A DNA stretch of 64,000 nucleotides from Enterobacter cloacae complex sp. ECNIH7 (lineage in GTDB: Bacteria > Pseudomonadota > Gammaproteobacteria > Enterobacterales > Enterobacteriaceae), in NCBI RefSeq assembly GCF_002208095.1, contig NZ_CP017990.1, positions 4,030,001 through 4,094,000 of the forward strand, in the 5' to 3' direction. Below are positions 11,264-21,430 of the stretch, piece by piece. The stretch's first letter is position 1. Each line of letters begins with the position of its first letter. The notes beneath the pieces are model-generated. The model saw only the letters and a program-made list of their open reading frames with translations, was not told the DNA's origin and ran no database searches. A program made the translations under genes and the position numbers.

Positions 11264-14127
11264 TCTTTCTTACTCCAGGGCATAGATTGCTGCAGCGCGC
11301 TGACGCTCTTCCAGACTTTCCAGCCTTTCGGGTTCACGTACTCCGTTTTCCCGTTCTGGCTACCGGAAACCTGGGACAGAATGGTCATACCCTGCGGCTT
11401 AATGACCGCCTGATGGAAGAAGTCGGCAACCTTCTGCGGCGTCAGCTGTTTTATCTCGGCCACTACTTTATCACGCGAATCAAATTTCAGATTACCGCGA
11501 TCGAAATCTTTGCTCAGCTGCGAGGCTTCTTCACCCAGCGTCTGCGGCGGCTGCATCACCTGTGCGATGACGGCCTGCTGGATCTGCGCAAACTCTTCCG
11601 GCTTCATGGCGCGGAGTTTCGCTTCCACCTGCGGGAAGAAGGCCTGGTAACGCTTCCAGAGATACGCCGGCTGTTTATCGCTGCTTTGCAGCAGGAAACC
11701 CAGCCCCCACTGTCGGCCTACGTTCATGGAGAAGGCAAACACCGCGTAGCCAAGCTGCTCCTCAGTGCGTAACTGGTTGTAGAACCACGGCTGAATAATT
11801 TGCCCCAGCACGGCACTCTGTGCTGAGCTGGCGAATTCATCATAGCCCGTTGGCACAAATACCGCGGCCAGCGCGGAGTCCGTGCTGTTACCCGCCTTTT
11901 CAAAAATCACATTCTGTTTTTTCTCAACCAGCACGTCCTGGTTTCGGCACCACTCGTCGCCTTTCGAACCGAGCTGAGCGCGTACATTCTCTGCCAGGGT
12001 TTTGGCCTGGTCCTCACTCATGTTGCCGACGATCAGGAACTCCGGGCGCGTGTTGGTTTTCAGCGCGTCACGGTAAGCCAGCACGTCTTTTAAGGTGATC
12101 GAAGGCAACAGCGCGCGGCGGTCCTCTCGCTGGAAATAAGGAACTTGCGACAGCATTTGCGCCGGCATAAGCGCCAGATCGTAAGCTTTGCCCTTCTCCG
12201 CAGAATCCATCATCTGCGCATACCACGATTTGGCCTGCTCAAGCTGCTCTTCCGTCGGCGTATAGCTGAAATAACCCTCCAGCAGTGCCTGGAACAGCTG
12301 AGGCAAACGCTGGGTATAGCCGTTTGCATTGAGCATCAAACCGTTGTTGGCGTTGGTGGAGAAGCTGATCCCGCCCACGGCCGCCTGGTTGCTGAGCTGA
12401 TCGAGCGCAATCCCGGCGAGATAGTCATTGAGCGCGAACATCACCTGATTTTTAGCGCTGTTCATCGCTTTCGGGTTACGCAGCACCACGCTGACATCGG
12501 CCTTTGGCTCGCTTGCGAAATAGCGGCTAGGGGTATACACCACGCGTAGCGTAGGCTCATCAACGATCAGCGCCGGGTGCGGATAATCTTGAGTCGTTTT
12601 GGTCAGCGAGAAGTCATCCGGAATATAGGGGTTCAGCTCCGGCAGCTTCAACGCAATCTCCCCGGCCTTCTTCTGCCAGTCGGCGAAGGTCTGTGCGCTG
12701 ATTTTGTCCACCTGATAAGGAGCATCGACAAAATACGCCGTCTTGTTATGCGGTTCGTTCGGGCTGATGTACCAGATGCGGGCATTCTCCGGCGTCATCA
12801 TCGCCAGGCGGGCTTTCACCGCATCGGCATCATACCGGTCGGCAATATTGACCGCATCGAGGGTGTGCTCCACCGGCACGCGGATCATGGTATCCGCCAG
12901 CCACTCAACGTAATCCATGTCGCGGGTAATGGACGGGTAACGGAAATCGAGATCCAGCACGTGCGCGAGCTCATCAAAGTAGCGCTTATCGACGCCTTTC
13001 TCACGCAGTAAAGAGAGGTAGCTGAAGATCGCAGCCACCACTTCGTCACGGTTCGCCAGGCCCTTGTCGGTCAGGGTGGCGGAGATCGCCAGCACGCCGC
13101 TATTGCCGTTCACAACCGGATCGGAGTCGGCGCGAATACCTTCCACGAGCCCCTGTTTTTGCAGCCAGTCAGAAAGCGTACCCGGACTACGGTTACCTAT
13201 CAGGTAGGTCACCAGCTCATCGGTTTTACTGCGAAACTTTGCGGTGTTGTTATCGATGCGGAATTCCACGCGCAGCACTTTGCGCGGCAGCGCAGGCACG
13301 TAGTGGATCACAATGCCCTTTTGCGCGTCCGTGACCACCGGTACGTCTATCTGCGGCAGGTCGATATTTTTATTCGGCACCCGACCAAACGTTTTAGCCG
13401 CCATGCCTGCCAGTTCTGGCAACGGTTTATTGCTGTAGATGACCGCTTTCATCAGGTTGGCGGAGTAGTATTTATCGCGAAACGCGTGCAGGGCATCAAG
13501 CACCGGGCTGTTCGGTTTGTCGCTTAACGTCTCCAGGTTACCGCCGGAGAAGCGCGAACCCGGGTGCGCAGGGTTGATGGTTTCGGCGCTGACCTGGGCC
13601 ATGCGCATACCGTCTCGCGTGCGGGCAAGGGTCAACTCAGCATTGACGGCATTGCGTTCACGGTCGGCATATTTTTTATCCAGCAGGGGGGCTGCGATGG
13701 AATCAGCAAGGCGGTCGACCGCGCCTTCCAGCGCATCATTTTCGACTTCAAGATAAAAGGCCGTGCGGTACGGTGCCGTACTGGCATTGTGGCTGCCGCC
13801 ATGCATTTTCAAAAATTCGGACAGGCTATCTGGCTGCGGGTATTTTTTTGACCCCATCAGCGTCATATGTTCCAGATAGTGTGCAAGCCCAGGATGCGCG
13901 TCAGGATCTTCCAGCGATCCAACCGGCACCACTAATGCCGAGAGGGACTTCACCGCCTGCGGATCGGAAACCAGCAGCACAGTCATGCCGTTATCAAGAC
14001 GAATAGCCTGATATTGACGAGTATCTTTTTCGCTTTTACGAATAGTTTCCTGAACGGGTTGCCAACCGGAGTCTGCCTGAGTGACAGGTACCCAGAGGGC
14101 GAAAAACAAAACAAACGCTTTAAACAA
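11260..14127 (-). CDS. ptrA: Pitrilysin (protease III), periplasmic insulinase-type metalloprotease
   Basis: 955 residues (E. coli 962). An N-terminal Sec signal peptide ends near VTQADS at residue 20. The inverted zinc motif HxxEH is HYLEHMTLMG at residues 83-87, with the distal glutamate in RNAVNAELTLA. The family degrades small peptides such as insulin B chain in the periplasm. It is wedged between recC and recB, as in E. coli; no functional link to recombination is known, only shared transcription with recB and recD. Confidence 0.96.
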   Translation of the reverse strand: MFKAFVLFFALWVPVTQADSGWQPVQETIRKSEKDTRQYQAIRLDNGMTVLLVSDPQAVKSLSALVVPVGSLEDPDAHPGLAHYLEHMTLMGSKKYPQPDSLSEFLKMHGGSHNASTAPYRTAFYLEVENDALEGAVDRLADSIAAPLLDKKYADRERNAVNAELTLARTRDGMRMAQVSAETINPAHPGSRFSGGNLETLSDKPNSPVLDALHAFRDKYYSANLMKAVIYSNKPLPELAGMAAKTFGRVPNKNIDLPQIDVPVVTDAQKGIVIHYVPALPRKVLRVEFRIDNNTAKFRSKTDELVTYLIGNRSPGTLSDWLQKQGLVEGIRADSDPVVNGNSGVLAISATLTDKGLANRDEVVAAIFSYLSLLREKGVDKRYFDELAHVLDLDFRYPSITRDMDYVEWLADTMIRVPVEHTLDAVNIADRYDADAVKARLAMMTPENARIWYISPNEPHNKTAYFVDAPYQVDKISAQTFADWQKKAGEIALKLPELNPYIPDDFSLTKTTQDYPHPALIVDEPTLRVVYTPSRYFASEPKADVSVVLRNPKAMNSAKNQVMFALNDYLAGIALDQLSNQAAVGGISFSTNANNGLMLNANGYTQRLPQLFQALLEGYFSYTPTEEQLEQAKSWYAQMMDSAEKGKAYDLALMPAQMLSQVPYFQREDRRALLPSITLKDVLAYRDALKTNTRPEFLIVGNMSEDQAKTLAENVRAQLGSKGDEWCRNQDVLVEKKQNVIFEKAGNSTDSALAAVFVPTGYDEFASSAQSAVLGQIIQPWFYNQLRTEEQLGYAVFAFSMNVGRQWGLGFLLQSSDKQPAYLWKRYQAFFPQVEAKLRAMKPEEFAQIQQAVIAQVMQPPQTLGEEASQLSKDFDRGNLKFDSRDKVVAEIKQLTPQKVADFFHQAVIKPQGMTILSQVSGSQNGKTEYVNPKGWKVWKSVSALQQSMPWSKKE

Positions 14128-14267
14128 GGTGCTACCTCTTTATCACGGCTACATCATTAACACATTGCGTGCTGGACACGCCAACATCTCTTTATGGGGT
14201 ACATCAGTCCGTGATAAGAAGTGCATCATAAATGAACACCCCATGCTGCGCAATTTTTATACAGCGC

Positions 14268-17200
14268 TCAGGACTGATTAAATTTAAACAACGGCAGCAG
14301 GTAGCGCTGCGCCTCTTCCGTGATGGCCTCAATGTACTCTGGCTCAAGCGTTCGCCATAAGCGCTGATACCAGACATCTTCACCTTCGCCCCGCACCATC
14401 ATGTTACCTTCGTAGGCCTGCATAAATTTACTGCGCGCTTTCTGCAGTGACGCCTCATCCGTTAACATCGCATCATTCTGTGCGTCATAACAGGCTTTTA
14501 TCCAGGCGCCGCCACTTTCCGGCAGTACCAGGAGCGGTTTGTTCATTCCCTGACGGTAGCCCTCAATGTACAAAGACAGATACCGTAACGCCTGCTCAGA
14601 CTCCATCGGCGGGAAGCGCCATTCGCCCTCTTTGCGCACGAAAATCCGACTTTCACCTTTATGACCATCCGCACTGTAGACAAGATGTTCCAGCCAGAGT
14701 TGCAAACCCTGTGAAACGCTAAGCATAGAGGGCCGCCAGCGCAGCAGCCCGTCCGGCTGAACCTGGGTTAACCAGCCCGTGAGCTGTACACCATTGCAGT
14801 TGAGATCGATTTCAATGCTTTTCCCTGGCTGTCGGCACGCTCTTACGCGCTCTGCCAGGGCGGTCATCTCCTGACACTGCGCCTCCCAGACAATTTCCCC
14901 GAACGCCCCATAGGGCAGCTGCCCTGCAGCACGGTAGCGGCGATAAAGTTTGTCAGCATCTTCCTCTTCAACCAGCGCATTCAACAGCTGCAGGTTTAAC
15001 TGGTAGCGCTCCAGCCCTTCCAGCGTAAAGGGCTCTGCATCAGGAATTTCACTCTCTTCAGAACGGAAGTTGACCTGCAATCGCTGCTGGAAGAAGGCGC
15101 GCACCGGATGCGCCCAAAACCGCTGAAGCTGTTCAAAGGTCAGGGTATCGACAGGGCGCGGGTCAAGTTCCTGTATGAAATCGGTATGCGCACTCCCCTC
15201 CTTTTTCGCTGCCGGTAACCACTCCTGCGCATAGCTCTGGCGCTCGCTGGGCGTGTAGTTCACCGGGTCAAATGGCATGCGGCTGTGGAAACAGGTGATA
15301 TGAGATTTCACCCTCTTCTCGCTTTCATCGCAGTTGCGCTCTTCATCCCCCGGCAGATAGTGACTCTGGCCGATATAGTCCACCAGCTCCTGCACCAGAA
15401 CGGAGGGAAAACGCTCGCTGTTGTCCTGAATGGAACGGCCGATATAGCTGATATAGAGCTTACTCTGGGCGGAAATGAGCGCCTCAAGGAAGAGGTAGCG
15501 GTCATCATCGCGGCGGCTACGGTCGCCCCGCTTTGGATCTGCGCTCATCAAATCGAACCCCAGCGGCGCCAGCGCGCGCGGATAAACGCCGTCGTTCATG
15601 CCAAGCAGACAGACCACTTTAAACGGGATAGAACGCATTGGCATCAGGGTGCAGATATTGATGGGGCCTGCCAGGAAACGCTGGCTGATTCGCTCCTGAT
15701 CGAGCCGCTGCGTCAGCTCATCCCTCAACAGCGACAGCGGGATGGCCTCCTGATAGTGGGAGTTCACGCCTTCGTCGATGATCGCCTGCCACTGCGTTTC
15801 AATCAGTGCCATTGCCGCTTCGGTGTCACTGTCTGGCAGGAAGAAATCATTAAGCAATGCCCTGCAAACCGGAAGCCACGCTTCAAGCGGACGCGGCTGC
15901 ATCAGCTCGTGTCGCCAGCGGTTAAGCTGCATCAGGAGTGACGCTAAATGCCCCACCAGTTCAGCAATTAACCCGCTGGACTCATCATAAGGCAGCACCT
16001 CATTCCACTCGCCCTGGCTGCTCTCCATGGCGTAGCCCAGCAGCATACGCGTCAGGCCAAAACGCCACGTGTGCTGCCCGGTTGGAGGAAGTTCGAACTC
16101 CTGAACGTTATCGTCATCGATCCCCCAGCGTACGCCAGATTCGTTCACCCACTGGCGAAGGTAGCGCAGCCCCTCTTCATTGATGTTGAAGCGTGCAGCC
16201 AGCACGGGAACATCCAGTAACGCCAGGACATCTTCGGAGATAAAGCGGCTATCCGGCAGTGAAAGCAGAGTGATAAAGGCCTGCAGTGCCGGATGCGACT
16301 GGCGGGCACGACGGTCAGAGATAGCGTAAGGCAGATATCGCTCGCCCGTCGCACTGCCAAAAACGGCCTGAATAAAGGGACTGTAGCTGTCGATATCCGC
16401 CACCATCACCACAATATCGCGTGGCGTCAGTTCGGGATCGTCCTGCAGCATCGCCAGCAGCTGGTCGTGAAGCACTTCGACCTCGCGCTGAGGGCTATGG
16501 CAAACATGGATCGTGATGCTGCGATCGTCAGCATCCAGCTTGCGCTTGCTGTCGCTACGTTCGAATTCGTTCGCCGTCACGCCCATCACGGCACGGTTTT
16601 CCAGATCGAGGATATCCAGCTGAATATGATGCAGCAGGCTATCCGGGGTAATGTCGACAAAGGCATCCACGTCGCCTTCGCCTGATGAAGTGATGTCTGA
16701 AAGCATGTGAATGTAGTCACGCCCCAGCTTCCCCCACGAGGCAAGCAGTGGATTGGGCAGGTTCTGGATACCGTCTTCATCAAAAAGCTGCCCGGCAGTC
16801 GAGCCGTCTTTAAACAGCGGGACGGAACGTTCTTCAAAAAGGCGCTTTCGTTGGCGAGTTACCAGCCGCGCAAGCCAACGTTCGTCGAGGATATCCCCCC
16901 AATACTGTCGGCAAGGGTTGGTGAACAAAATATGGATATCAATATGTTTACCCAGCGCGTTCAACGCCTTCAGATAAACAGGCGGTAAGGCGGATATCCC
17001 GCAGATAAAAACGCGTGACGGCAGTCGGGCCGGGCGCTCCGGGGCATTCTCGAGTATTGAGATAAACCGCTCGTACAGGTTGGCACGGTGCCACTTAGGC
17101 TGCCCAAGTTTCTCCGTATGCTCTACCAGTGCTTTCCACAGCGGTGCCTGCCATATTTGCGCCTCCGGTAGCCCTTCAACCAGCTCGCCCGCTTCCCAAC

Positions 17201-17642
17201 GAATTAACCAGTCAGAACGGTAAACAAGGTATTGGTCGTAGAGATCGGCGGTACGCGACGCCAGCTGGAACAGCTTGCGCTTATCGGTATCGTCATTGAG
17301 GTAGTGGCGCAGCATGGCGAATTCATCGTGCTGCAGCATTTCCGGCAGCAGCGCCATGAGCTTCCAGCTCATGCCTTGTTTGTTGAAGGCGCTCTGCTCC
17401 GGGATGTCCGGCAACACGCGCACAAACATCTCCCAGATAAAACTCGCGGGCAGCGGGAAATCAATATTTGCGGCTATGCCAAATTTACGGGAAAGCGACA
17501 TTTGCAGCCACTGTGCCATACCGGTGCTCTGCACCAGCACCATTTCAGGCTCAAAAGGATCGTCAAGCCGCTCGCGCTCAACGATAAATTCCATCAGCGC
17601 TTCCAGCACATCCAGACGATTTGAGTGGTAGACCCTTAACAT
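14268..17642 (-). CDS. recC: Exodeoxyribonuclease V gamma subunit RecC
   Basis: 1124 residues (E. coli 1122). RecC holds the complex together, splits the duplex and scans for Chi. It has a defunct helicase fold and a C-terminal region related to the RecB nuclease domain but lacking the catalytic residues; no DYK-type motif is seen here. Conserved blocks include the N-terminal LRVYHSNRLDVLEAL and RFWAHPVRAFFQQRL. The start codon lies 12 bp after the ppdC stop, so recC is probably co-transcribed with the ppdA-ppdB-ygdB-ppdC genes. A 140-bp gap with a possible separate promoter lies before ptrA. Confidence 0.97.
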   Translation of the reverse strand: MLRVYHSNRLDVLEALMEFIVERERLDDPFEPEMVLVQSTGMAQWLQMSLSRKFGIAANIDFPLPASFIWEMFVRVLPDIPEQSAFNKQGMSWKLMALLPEMLQHDEFAMLRHYLNDDTDKRKLFQLASRTADLYDQYLVYRSDWLIRWEAGELVEGLPEAQIWQAPLWKALVEHTEKLGQPKWHRANLYERFISILENAPERPARLPSRVFICGISALPPVYLKALNALGKHIDIHILFTNPCRQYWGDILDERWLARLVTRQRKRLFEERSVPLFKDGSTAGQLFDEDGIQNLPNPLLASWGKLGRDYIHMLSDITSSGEGDVDAFVDITPDSLLHHIQLDILDLENRAVMGVTANEFERSDSKRKLDADDRSITIHVCHSPQREVEVLHDQLLAMLQDDPELTPRDIVVMVADIDSYSPFIQAVFGSATGERYLPYAISDRRARQSHPALQAFITLLSLPDSRFISEDVLALLDVPVLAARFNINEEGLRYLRQWVNESGVRWGIDDDNVQEFELPPTGQHTWRFGLTRMLLGYAMESSQGEWNEVLPYDESSGLIAELVGHLASLLMQLNRWRHELMQPRPLEAWLPVCRALLNDFFLPDSDTEAAMALIETQWQAIIDEGVNSHYQEAIPLSLLRDELTQRLDQERISQRFLAGPINICTLMPMRSIPFKVVCLLGMNDGVYPRALAPLGFDLMSADPKRGDRSRRDDDRYLFLEALISAQSKLYISYIGRSIQDNSERFPSVLVQELVDYIGQSHYLPGDEERNCDESEKRVKSHITCFHSRMPFDPVNYTPSERQSYAQEWLPAAKKEGSAHTDFIQELDPRPVDTLTFEQLQRFWAHPVRAFFQQRLQVNFRSEESEIPDAEPFTLEGLERYQLNLQLLNALVEEEDADKLYRRYRAAGQLPYGAFGEIVWEAQCQEMTALAERVRACRQPGKSIEIDLNCNGVQLTGWLTQVQPDGLLRWRPSMLSVSQGLQLWLEHLVYSADGHKGESRIFVRKEGEWRFPPMESEQALRYLSLYIEGYRQGMNKPLLVLPESGGAWIKACYDAQNDAMLTDEASLQKARSKFMQAYEGNMMVRGEGEDVWYQRLWRTLEPEYIEAITEEAQRYLLPLFKFNQS

Positions 17643-17654
17643 AGACGCTCCCGA

Positions 17655-17978
17655 CTACTGGCTAACCGGGCAATGCAGACGCGTTATCTCACCGCGCCGC
17701 CCCAGAGGAGAAATAAGTGTGACCGTGATGCTGACACATCCTGCGTGCGTTGTCTGCCCCCGACTGGCCTGCCAGCCTGCCGGGAGAACATTTGTTGAAA
17801 GCTGAGACTGATTCCAGGCATGGTGCCAGAGCTGGCGATACTGGTTAAACAGGGTGAACCGCGCCGCCAGCGCCCGGTGATAACCCGACAGAGCGGTCAC
17901 GACGATCACCAGCAGCATCATCGCCAGCAGTACCTCAACCATGCTAAACCCTTTTTCTCTGCTCACGGCAGCTGGCAT
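17655..17978 (-). CDS. ppdC: Prepilin-peptidase-dependent protein C (minor pseudopilin)
   Basis: 107 residues. A short basic leader is followed by the type IV prepilin cleavage motif EKG|FSMVEVLLAMMLL (residues 9 on), with the conserved Glu5 of the mature protein and a hydrophobic helix; Cys residues later in the chain fit a small disulfide-bearing globular head. Matches the ppdC position next to recC. It probably works as a minor pilin or pseudopilin with the three genes upstream. It overlaps ygdB by 16 bp. Confidence 0.88.
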   Translation of the reverse strand: MPAAVSREKGFSMVEVLLAMMLLVIVVTALSGYHRALAARFTLFNQYRQLWHHAWNQSQLSTNVLPAGWQASRGQTTHAGCVSITVTLISPLGRRGEITRLHCPVSQ

Positions 17979-18364
17979 AACGCGCTCTCCTTAAGGGGAC
18001 AAAAATCACTCCAGCCGTGAGGCGAAAAGCGAACGTTCCCGTCGACAATCTCTCCTGAGCGCCAAAGCAGCAGGCCGCTGTCTCCGGCAATCAGCAGTAC
18101 ACGCGCCCCACTCAGCTGGCGCAAACACACTCGCCACGCCGGTGTCATTTTGCACTGAACCTGTGACTCCGACGACCAGCTCTGAACCCGTCCCCATTCA
18201 AGCGCGGACTGTACCTTCACCTGCTGCTGAAGCGAGCTTTTCTCCCCGCCAACGAGCGCGCTAAACGTTGTGAGCTGCTGATTGAGCCCCGTGAGGATAA
18301 GGGTACCCAGCACCAGTAAAAGCAGAACCAGCGCCAGCGAAGACATGCCGCGTTGACGATTCAC
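17963..18364 (-). CDS. ygdB: DUF2509 family minor pseudopilin-like protein YgdB
   Basis: 133 residues beginning MNRQRGMSSLALVLLLLVLG. The RQRG|M cleavage-like site and long hydrophobic stretch resemble a type II pseudopilin of the GspK/PilX kind, which lack the usual Glu5, as here. It overlaps ppdB upstream by 4 bp and ppdC downstream by 16 bp, so the four genes are one translationally coupled operon. The role is inferred from family and neighbours. Confidence 0.85.
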   Translation of the reverse strand: MNRQRGMSSLALVLLLLVLGTLILTGLNQQLTTFSALVGGEKSSLQQQVKVQSALEWGRVQSWSSESQVQCKMTPAWRVCLRQLSGARVLLIAGDSGLLLWRSGEIVDGNVRFSPHGWSDFCPLKESALCQLP

Positions 18365-18921
18365 AGGTTGTACCCCGTGACCGTATACAACGCCTGCCAG
18401 GGTTCCCCCTGCTCGCCTTTACGAATCGCCGCCAGTTCGATATTCACCTCTGGCGCAAAACCGGCATGTTCCACTGTCCTCACCACAAAATGCGCGATCG
18501 CTAGCCTGTCCGGGTCCGTGAGCTTTTCCCATCCTTTTCCTTCACATGAGGTCGCTCCACGCTGGGTTTCAAGCGCACCAGACTCCAGTCGAAAACCGGT
18601 GCTGTCATTTTCTGATGCGCTGTTATCCCAGCTGCCGTTACTGTTGGCATCCCACCGCACAATGACGCAACTTCCTTGCCTGGCTGTCACCAGTGCCTGT
18701 CCCTGACAGTTTCCCGCGCAGTACCCCGCACGCTGAAGCTGTTTGCCCAGAGCAAACAGGTGGTGCCAGACCTCTTCCTCCAGTTGTCTCTGACCAGATT
18801 GCACTAAGATCGCACGCTGCAAGCCGGGTAAAAAACGCGATGCGCTTATCAGCAAAAGGCTGCTAATCGCCGTGGCAATCAGAACTTCAGTCAGTGAGAA
18901 ACCTCGCTGCTTCATCGACAT
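18361..18921 (-). CDS. ppdB: Prepilin-peptidase-dependent protein B (PilW-like)
   Basis: 186 residues. The leader MSMKQRG|FSLTEVLIATAISSLLL has the prepilin peptidase site, Glu5 and the N-terminal hydrophobic helix. Paired cysteines (AGYCAGNCQGQ, GSCVIV, ATSCEGKG) suggest a disulfide-stabilised head domain. It corresponds to PpdB/PilW-type minor pilins. It overlaps ppdA by 10 bp. Confidence 0.88.
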   Translation of the reverse strand: MSMKQRGFSLTEVLIATAISSLLLISASRFLPGLQRAILVQSGQRQLEEEVWHHLFALGKQLQRAGYCAGNCQGQALVTARQGSCVIVRWDANSNGSWDNSASENDSTGFRLESGALETQRGATSCEGKGWEKLTDPDRLAIAHFVVRTVEHAGFAPEVNIELAAIRKGEQGEPWQALYTVTGYNL

Positions 18922-19376
18922 GAACCTCCCGCAGAGACCTTACACATCCTGATGCGTCCTCCATTTGAGACAATAATCAGCCATTCTCCCGCGCGGCTTT
19001 GAACGCGTATCCGCCCTGCCCATGCCGTATCCTTTAATCCATAGAACGCGAGCGACGGCGTTACCTCGCCGATCGCGACCTCAGGCCAGAGTGGTATCAG
19101 CACAAAGGGACTGCCCTTCTCACAGCCTTGCGCGGCAGAGCTCACCAGACAATCCATGCCTCCCACCCGCAGACGGGTAATTTGATGGTCGCGGTTGTAG
19201 CGGTTGGCATGATTGCGCAGAAACAGCAGGTAATCTCGCACCTGACTGGCGGTTTGCCACAGCCGCTGCTGCCGCTGCCAGCTGTCCCAGCCGTACAGCC
19301 CTGAGGCGCTGAGGATAACGACAAGCGAAATCGCGACCAGCGTTTCGATAAGCGTAAAACCGTTCTCTTTTTTCAT
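18912..19376 (-). CDS. ppdA: Prepilin-peptidase-dependent protein A (GspH/FimT-like)
   Basis: 154 residues from the chosen ATG, which places MKKENG|FTLIETLVAISLV at the N terminus as in E. coli PpdA (156 residues); an in-frame ATG ten codons earlier would give an overlong leader. Mature Glu5, hydrophobic helix and a C-terminal Cys pair (CKVSAGGSC) are visible. First gene of the ppdA-ppdB-ygdB-ppdC-recC run, so its promoter should lie in 19377-19510. Confidence 0.87.
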   Translation of the reverse strand: MKKENGFTLIETLVAISLVVILSASGLYGWDSWQRQQRLWQTASQVRDYLLFLRNHANRYNRDHQITRLRVGGMDCLVSSAAQGCEKGSPFVLIPLWPEVAIGEVTPSLAFYGLKDTAWAGRIRVQSRAGEWLIIVSNGGRIRMCKVSAGGSCR

Positions 19377-19512
19377 ACCGGGAGTGTGGCGAAGCGCCGT
19401 GAACATGACGAGCGACGGTTCTTCGTTTTACGAGGCGTTATCCGAGGAATTGAGAGTGTTGCAGCGCGTTGCACGCTTTCTGGATAGCGCTTCGGGAAAC
19501 GGGATAAAGGCG

Positions 19513-19542
19513 AAAAAAAACCGGCGCTAAAGAGCACCGGTT
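19513..19542 (-). terminator. Terminator of the lgt-thyA operon
   Basis: On the minus strand, AACCGGTGCT pairs with AGCGCCGGTT (10 bp, one G-U) around a 4-base loop and is followed by eight T, 19 bp after the thyA stop. Confidence 0.88.
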
Positions 19543-19560
19543 GTGTCACGCTTTATCGCA

Positions 19561-20355
19561 TCAGATAGCGACAGGCGCTTTGATGCCCGGATGCGGGTCA
19601 TAGCCCTCAATCTCGAAATCATCAAAGCGGTAGTCGAAGATTGATGCCGGTTTGCGCTTGATAATCAGCTTCGGCAGAGCACGCGGTTCGCGAGTCAGCT
19701 GGAGATGCGTCTGTTCCATATGGTTGCTGTAAAGATGGGTGTCCCCACCGGTCCAGACGAAATCGCCCACTTCCAGATCGCACTGCTGCGCCATCATGTG
19801 GACCAACAGCGCATAGCTGGCAATGTTAAACGGCAGGCCGAGGAACACGTCACAGGAGCGCTGGTAGAGCTGACAAGAAAGCTTTCCATCCGCCACATAG
19901 AACTGGAAGAACGCATGGCACGGCGCCAGCGCCATTTTATCCAGCTCGCCGACGTTCCAGGCGGAAACGATGATTCGGCGCGAGTCCGGATCGTTTTTCA
20001 GCTGGTTCATCACGGTGGTGATCTGGTCAATATGGCGACCATCAGGCGTCGGCCAGGCGCGCCACTGCTTGCCGTAAACCGGGCCCAGGTTGCCATTTTC
20101 ATCTGCCCACTCGTCCCAGATTGAGACGTTATTTTCGTGCAGATACGCTACGTTGGTATCGCCTTGCAGGAACCAGAGCAGTTCATGAATGATCGAGCGC
20201 AGGTGGCAGCGCTTTGTCGTCACCAGAGGGAAGCCTTCTTGCAGGTTGAAGCGCATCTGGTGGCCAAAAATGGAGAGCGTACCGGTGCCGGTGCGGTCGT
20301 TTTTCGGCGTGCCCTCGTCGAGCACTTTTTTCATCAATTCAAGATACTGTTTCAT
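19561..20355 (-). CDS. thyA: Thymidylate synthase
   Basis: 264 residues, the E. coli length. It methylates dUMP to dTMP with 5,10-methylenetetrahydrofolate. The nucleophile is Cys146 in [13 protein letters not shown]; the dUMP-binding segment [18 protein letters not shown] and the invariant C-terminal ending APVAI are intact. It starts 6 bp after the lgt stop and is co-transcribed with it, as in E. coli (umpA-thyA). Confidence 0.98.
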   Translation of the reverse strand: MKQYLELMKKVLDEGTPKNDRTGTGTLSIFGHQMRFNLQEGFPLVTTKRCHLRSIIHELLWFLQGDTNVAYLHENNVSIWDEWADENGNLGPVYGKQWRAWPTPDGRHIDQITTVMNQLKNDPDSRRIIVSAWNVGELDKMALAPCHAFFQFYVADGKLSCQLYQRSCDVFLGLPFNIASYALLVHMMAQQCDLEVGDFVWTGGDTHLYSNHMEQTHLQLTREPRALPKLIIKRKPASIFDYRFDDFEIEGYDPHPGIKAPVAI

Positions 20356-20361
20356 GGTTCC

Positions 20362-21237
20362 TCAGGAAATTTGTTGCTGTGGACGACGACGATACGCCCA
20401 AATCATCATAATGGCACCCGCGACAATCATCGGAATGGAGAGGATCTGCCCCATGCTGATGTACTGTACCCATTCGCCGGTAAACTGTGCGTCAGGCTGA
20501 CGGAAGAACTCGACAATAATACGGAATGCGCCGTAGCCAATCAGGAACAGGCCGGAGACAGCGCCCATCGGACGCGGTTTGCGGATAAACAGGTTGAGGA
20601 TGATAAACAGTACCACGCCTTCCAGCGCCAGCTCGTACAGCTGAGACATATGGCGCGGCAGAACGCCGTAGGTATCAAAAATGGACTGCCACTCCGGGTG
20701 TGATGGCAGCAGCGCGATATCCTCTGCGCGGGAGCCCGGGAAGAGCATCGTGTACGGCACGCTCGGGTCGACGCGGCCCCACAGCTCACCGTTGATAAAG
20801 TTACCCAGACGGCCAGCGCCGAGACCAAACGGGATCAGCGGTGCGATAAAATCTGAAACCTGGAAGAAGTTGCGTTTGGTGCGTTTGGCAAAAATCACCA
20901 TCACCAGGATCACCCCAATCAGGCCGCCGTGGAAGGACATGCCGCCGTCCCACACGCGGAACAGATAGAGAGGGTCATTCAGGAACACCGGGAAGTTATA
21001 GAACAGCACGTACCCAATGCGGCCACCGAGGAACACGCCGAGGAAGCCCGCATAGAGCAGGTTTTCAACTTCGTTTTTCGTCCAGCCGCTGCCCGGACGA
21101 CTGGCGCGACGGCCAGCGAGCCACATGGCAAAAATGAAGCCCACCAGGTACATCAGACCGTACCAGTGAAGCGAAACAGGTCCTACTGAAAAAATGACCG
21201 GATCAAATTCCGGAAAATGCAGATAACCACTGTTCAT
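20362..21237 (-). CDS. lgt: Prolipoprotein diacylglyceryl transferase
   Basis: 291 residues with seven predicted membrane segments. Lgt transfers diacylglycerol from phosphatidylglycerol to the lipobox cysteine of prolipoproteins, the first step of lipoprotein maturation, and acts in the inner membrane. The Lgt signature [14 protein letters not shown] and the segment FHGGLIGV are present. Its products in this window would include MltA and YgdR. It is first in the lgt-thyA operon. Confidence 0.97.
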   Translation of the reverse strand: MNSGYLHFPEFDPVIFSVGPVSLHWYGLMYLVGFIFAMWLAGRRASRPGSGWTKNEVENLLYAGFLGVFLGGRIGYVLFYNFPVFLNDPLYLFRVWDGGMSFHGGLIGVILVMVIFAKRTKRNFFQVSDFIAPLIPFGLGAGRLGNFINGELWGRVDPSVPYTMLFPGSRAEDIALLPSHPEWQSIFDTYGVLPRHMSQLYELALEGVVLFIILNLFIRKPRPMGAVSGLFLIGYGAFRIIVEFFRQPDAQFTGEWVQYISMGQILSIPMIVAGAIMMIWAYRRRPQQQIS

Positions 21238-21399
21238 CTGTCACCACAAGATGTTGTTATTCCGCTGAAAGTGGACAGCGGTAGAAATGCGATTCTGCCG
21301 TAAGCAGAGGCTCCAAAGTTGCGAATCATAGCACAAGGCGGGCGCGGAGGATGCGCCAGAGATGTAAAAGATGTGTATAGGGTTTTATGCGCGCTGGAG

Positions 21400-21419
21400 C
21401 CCTCTCCCGGAGGGAGAGG
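21400..21419. repeat. Intergenic CCCTCTCC-type palindrome
   Basis: CCCTCTCCC / GGGAGAGG palindrome between lgt and ptsP. A related longer unit is found after tas (27163-27208). Such units are common between genes in Enterobacter-like genomes; this one may also form the 3' end hairpin of the ptsP transcript. Confidence 0.5.
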
Positions 21420-21430
21420 CAGAAAGATGA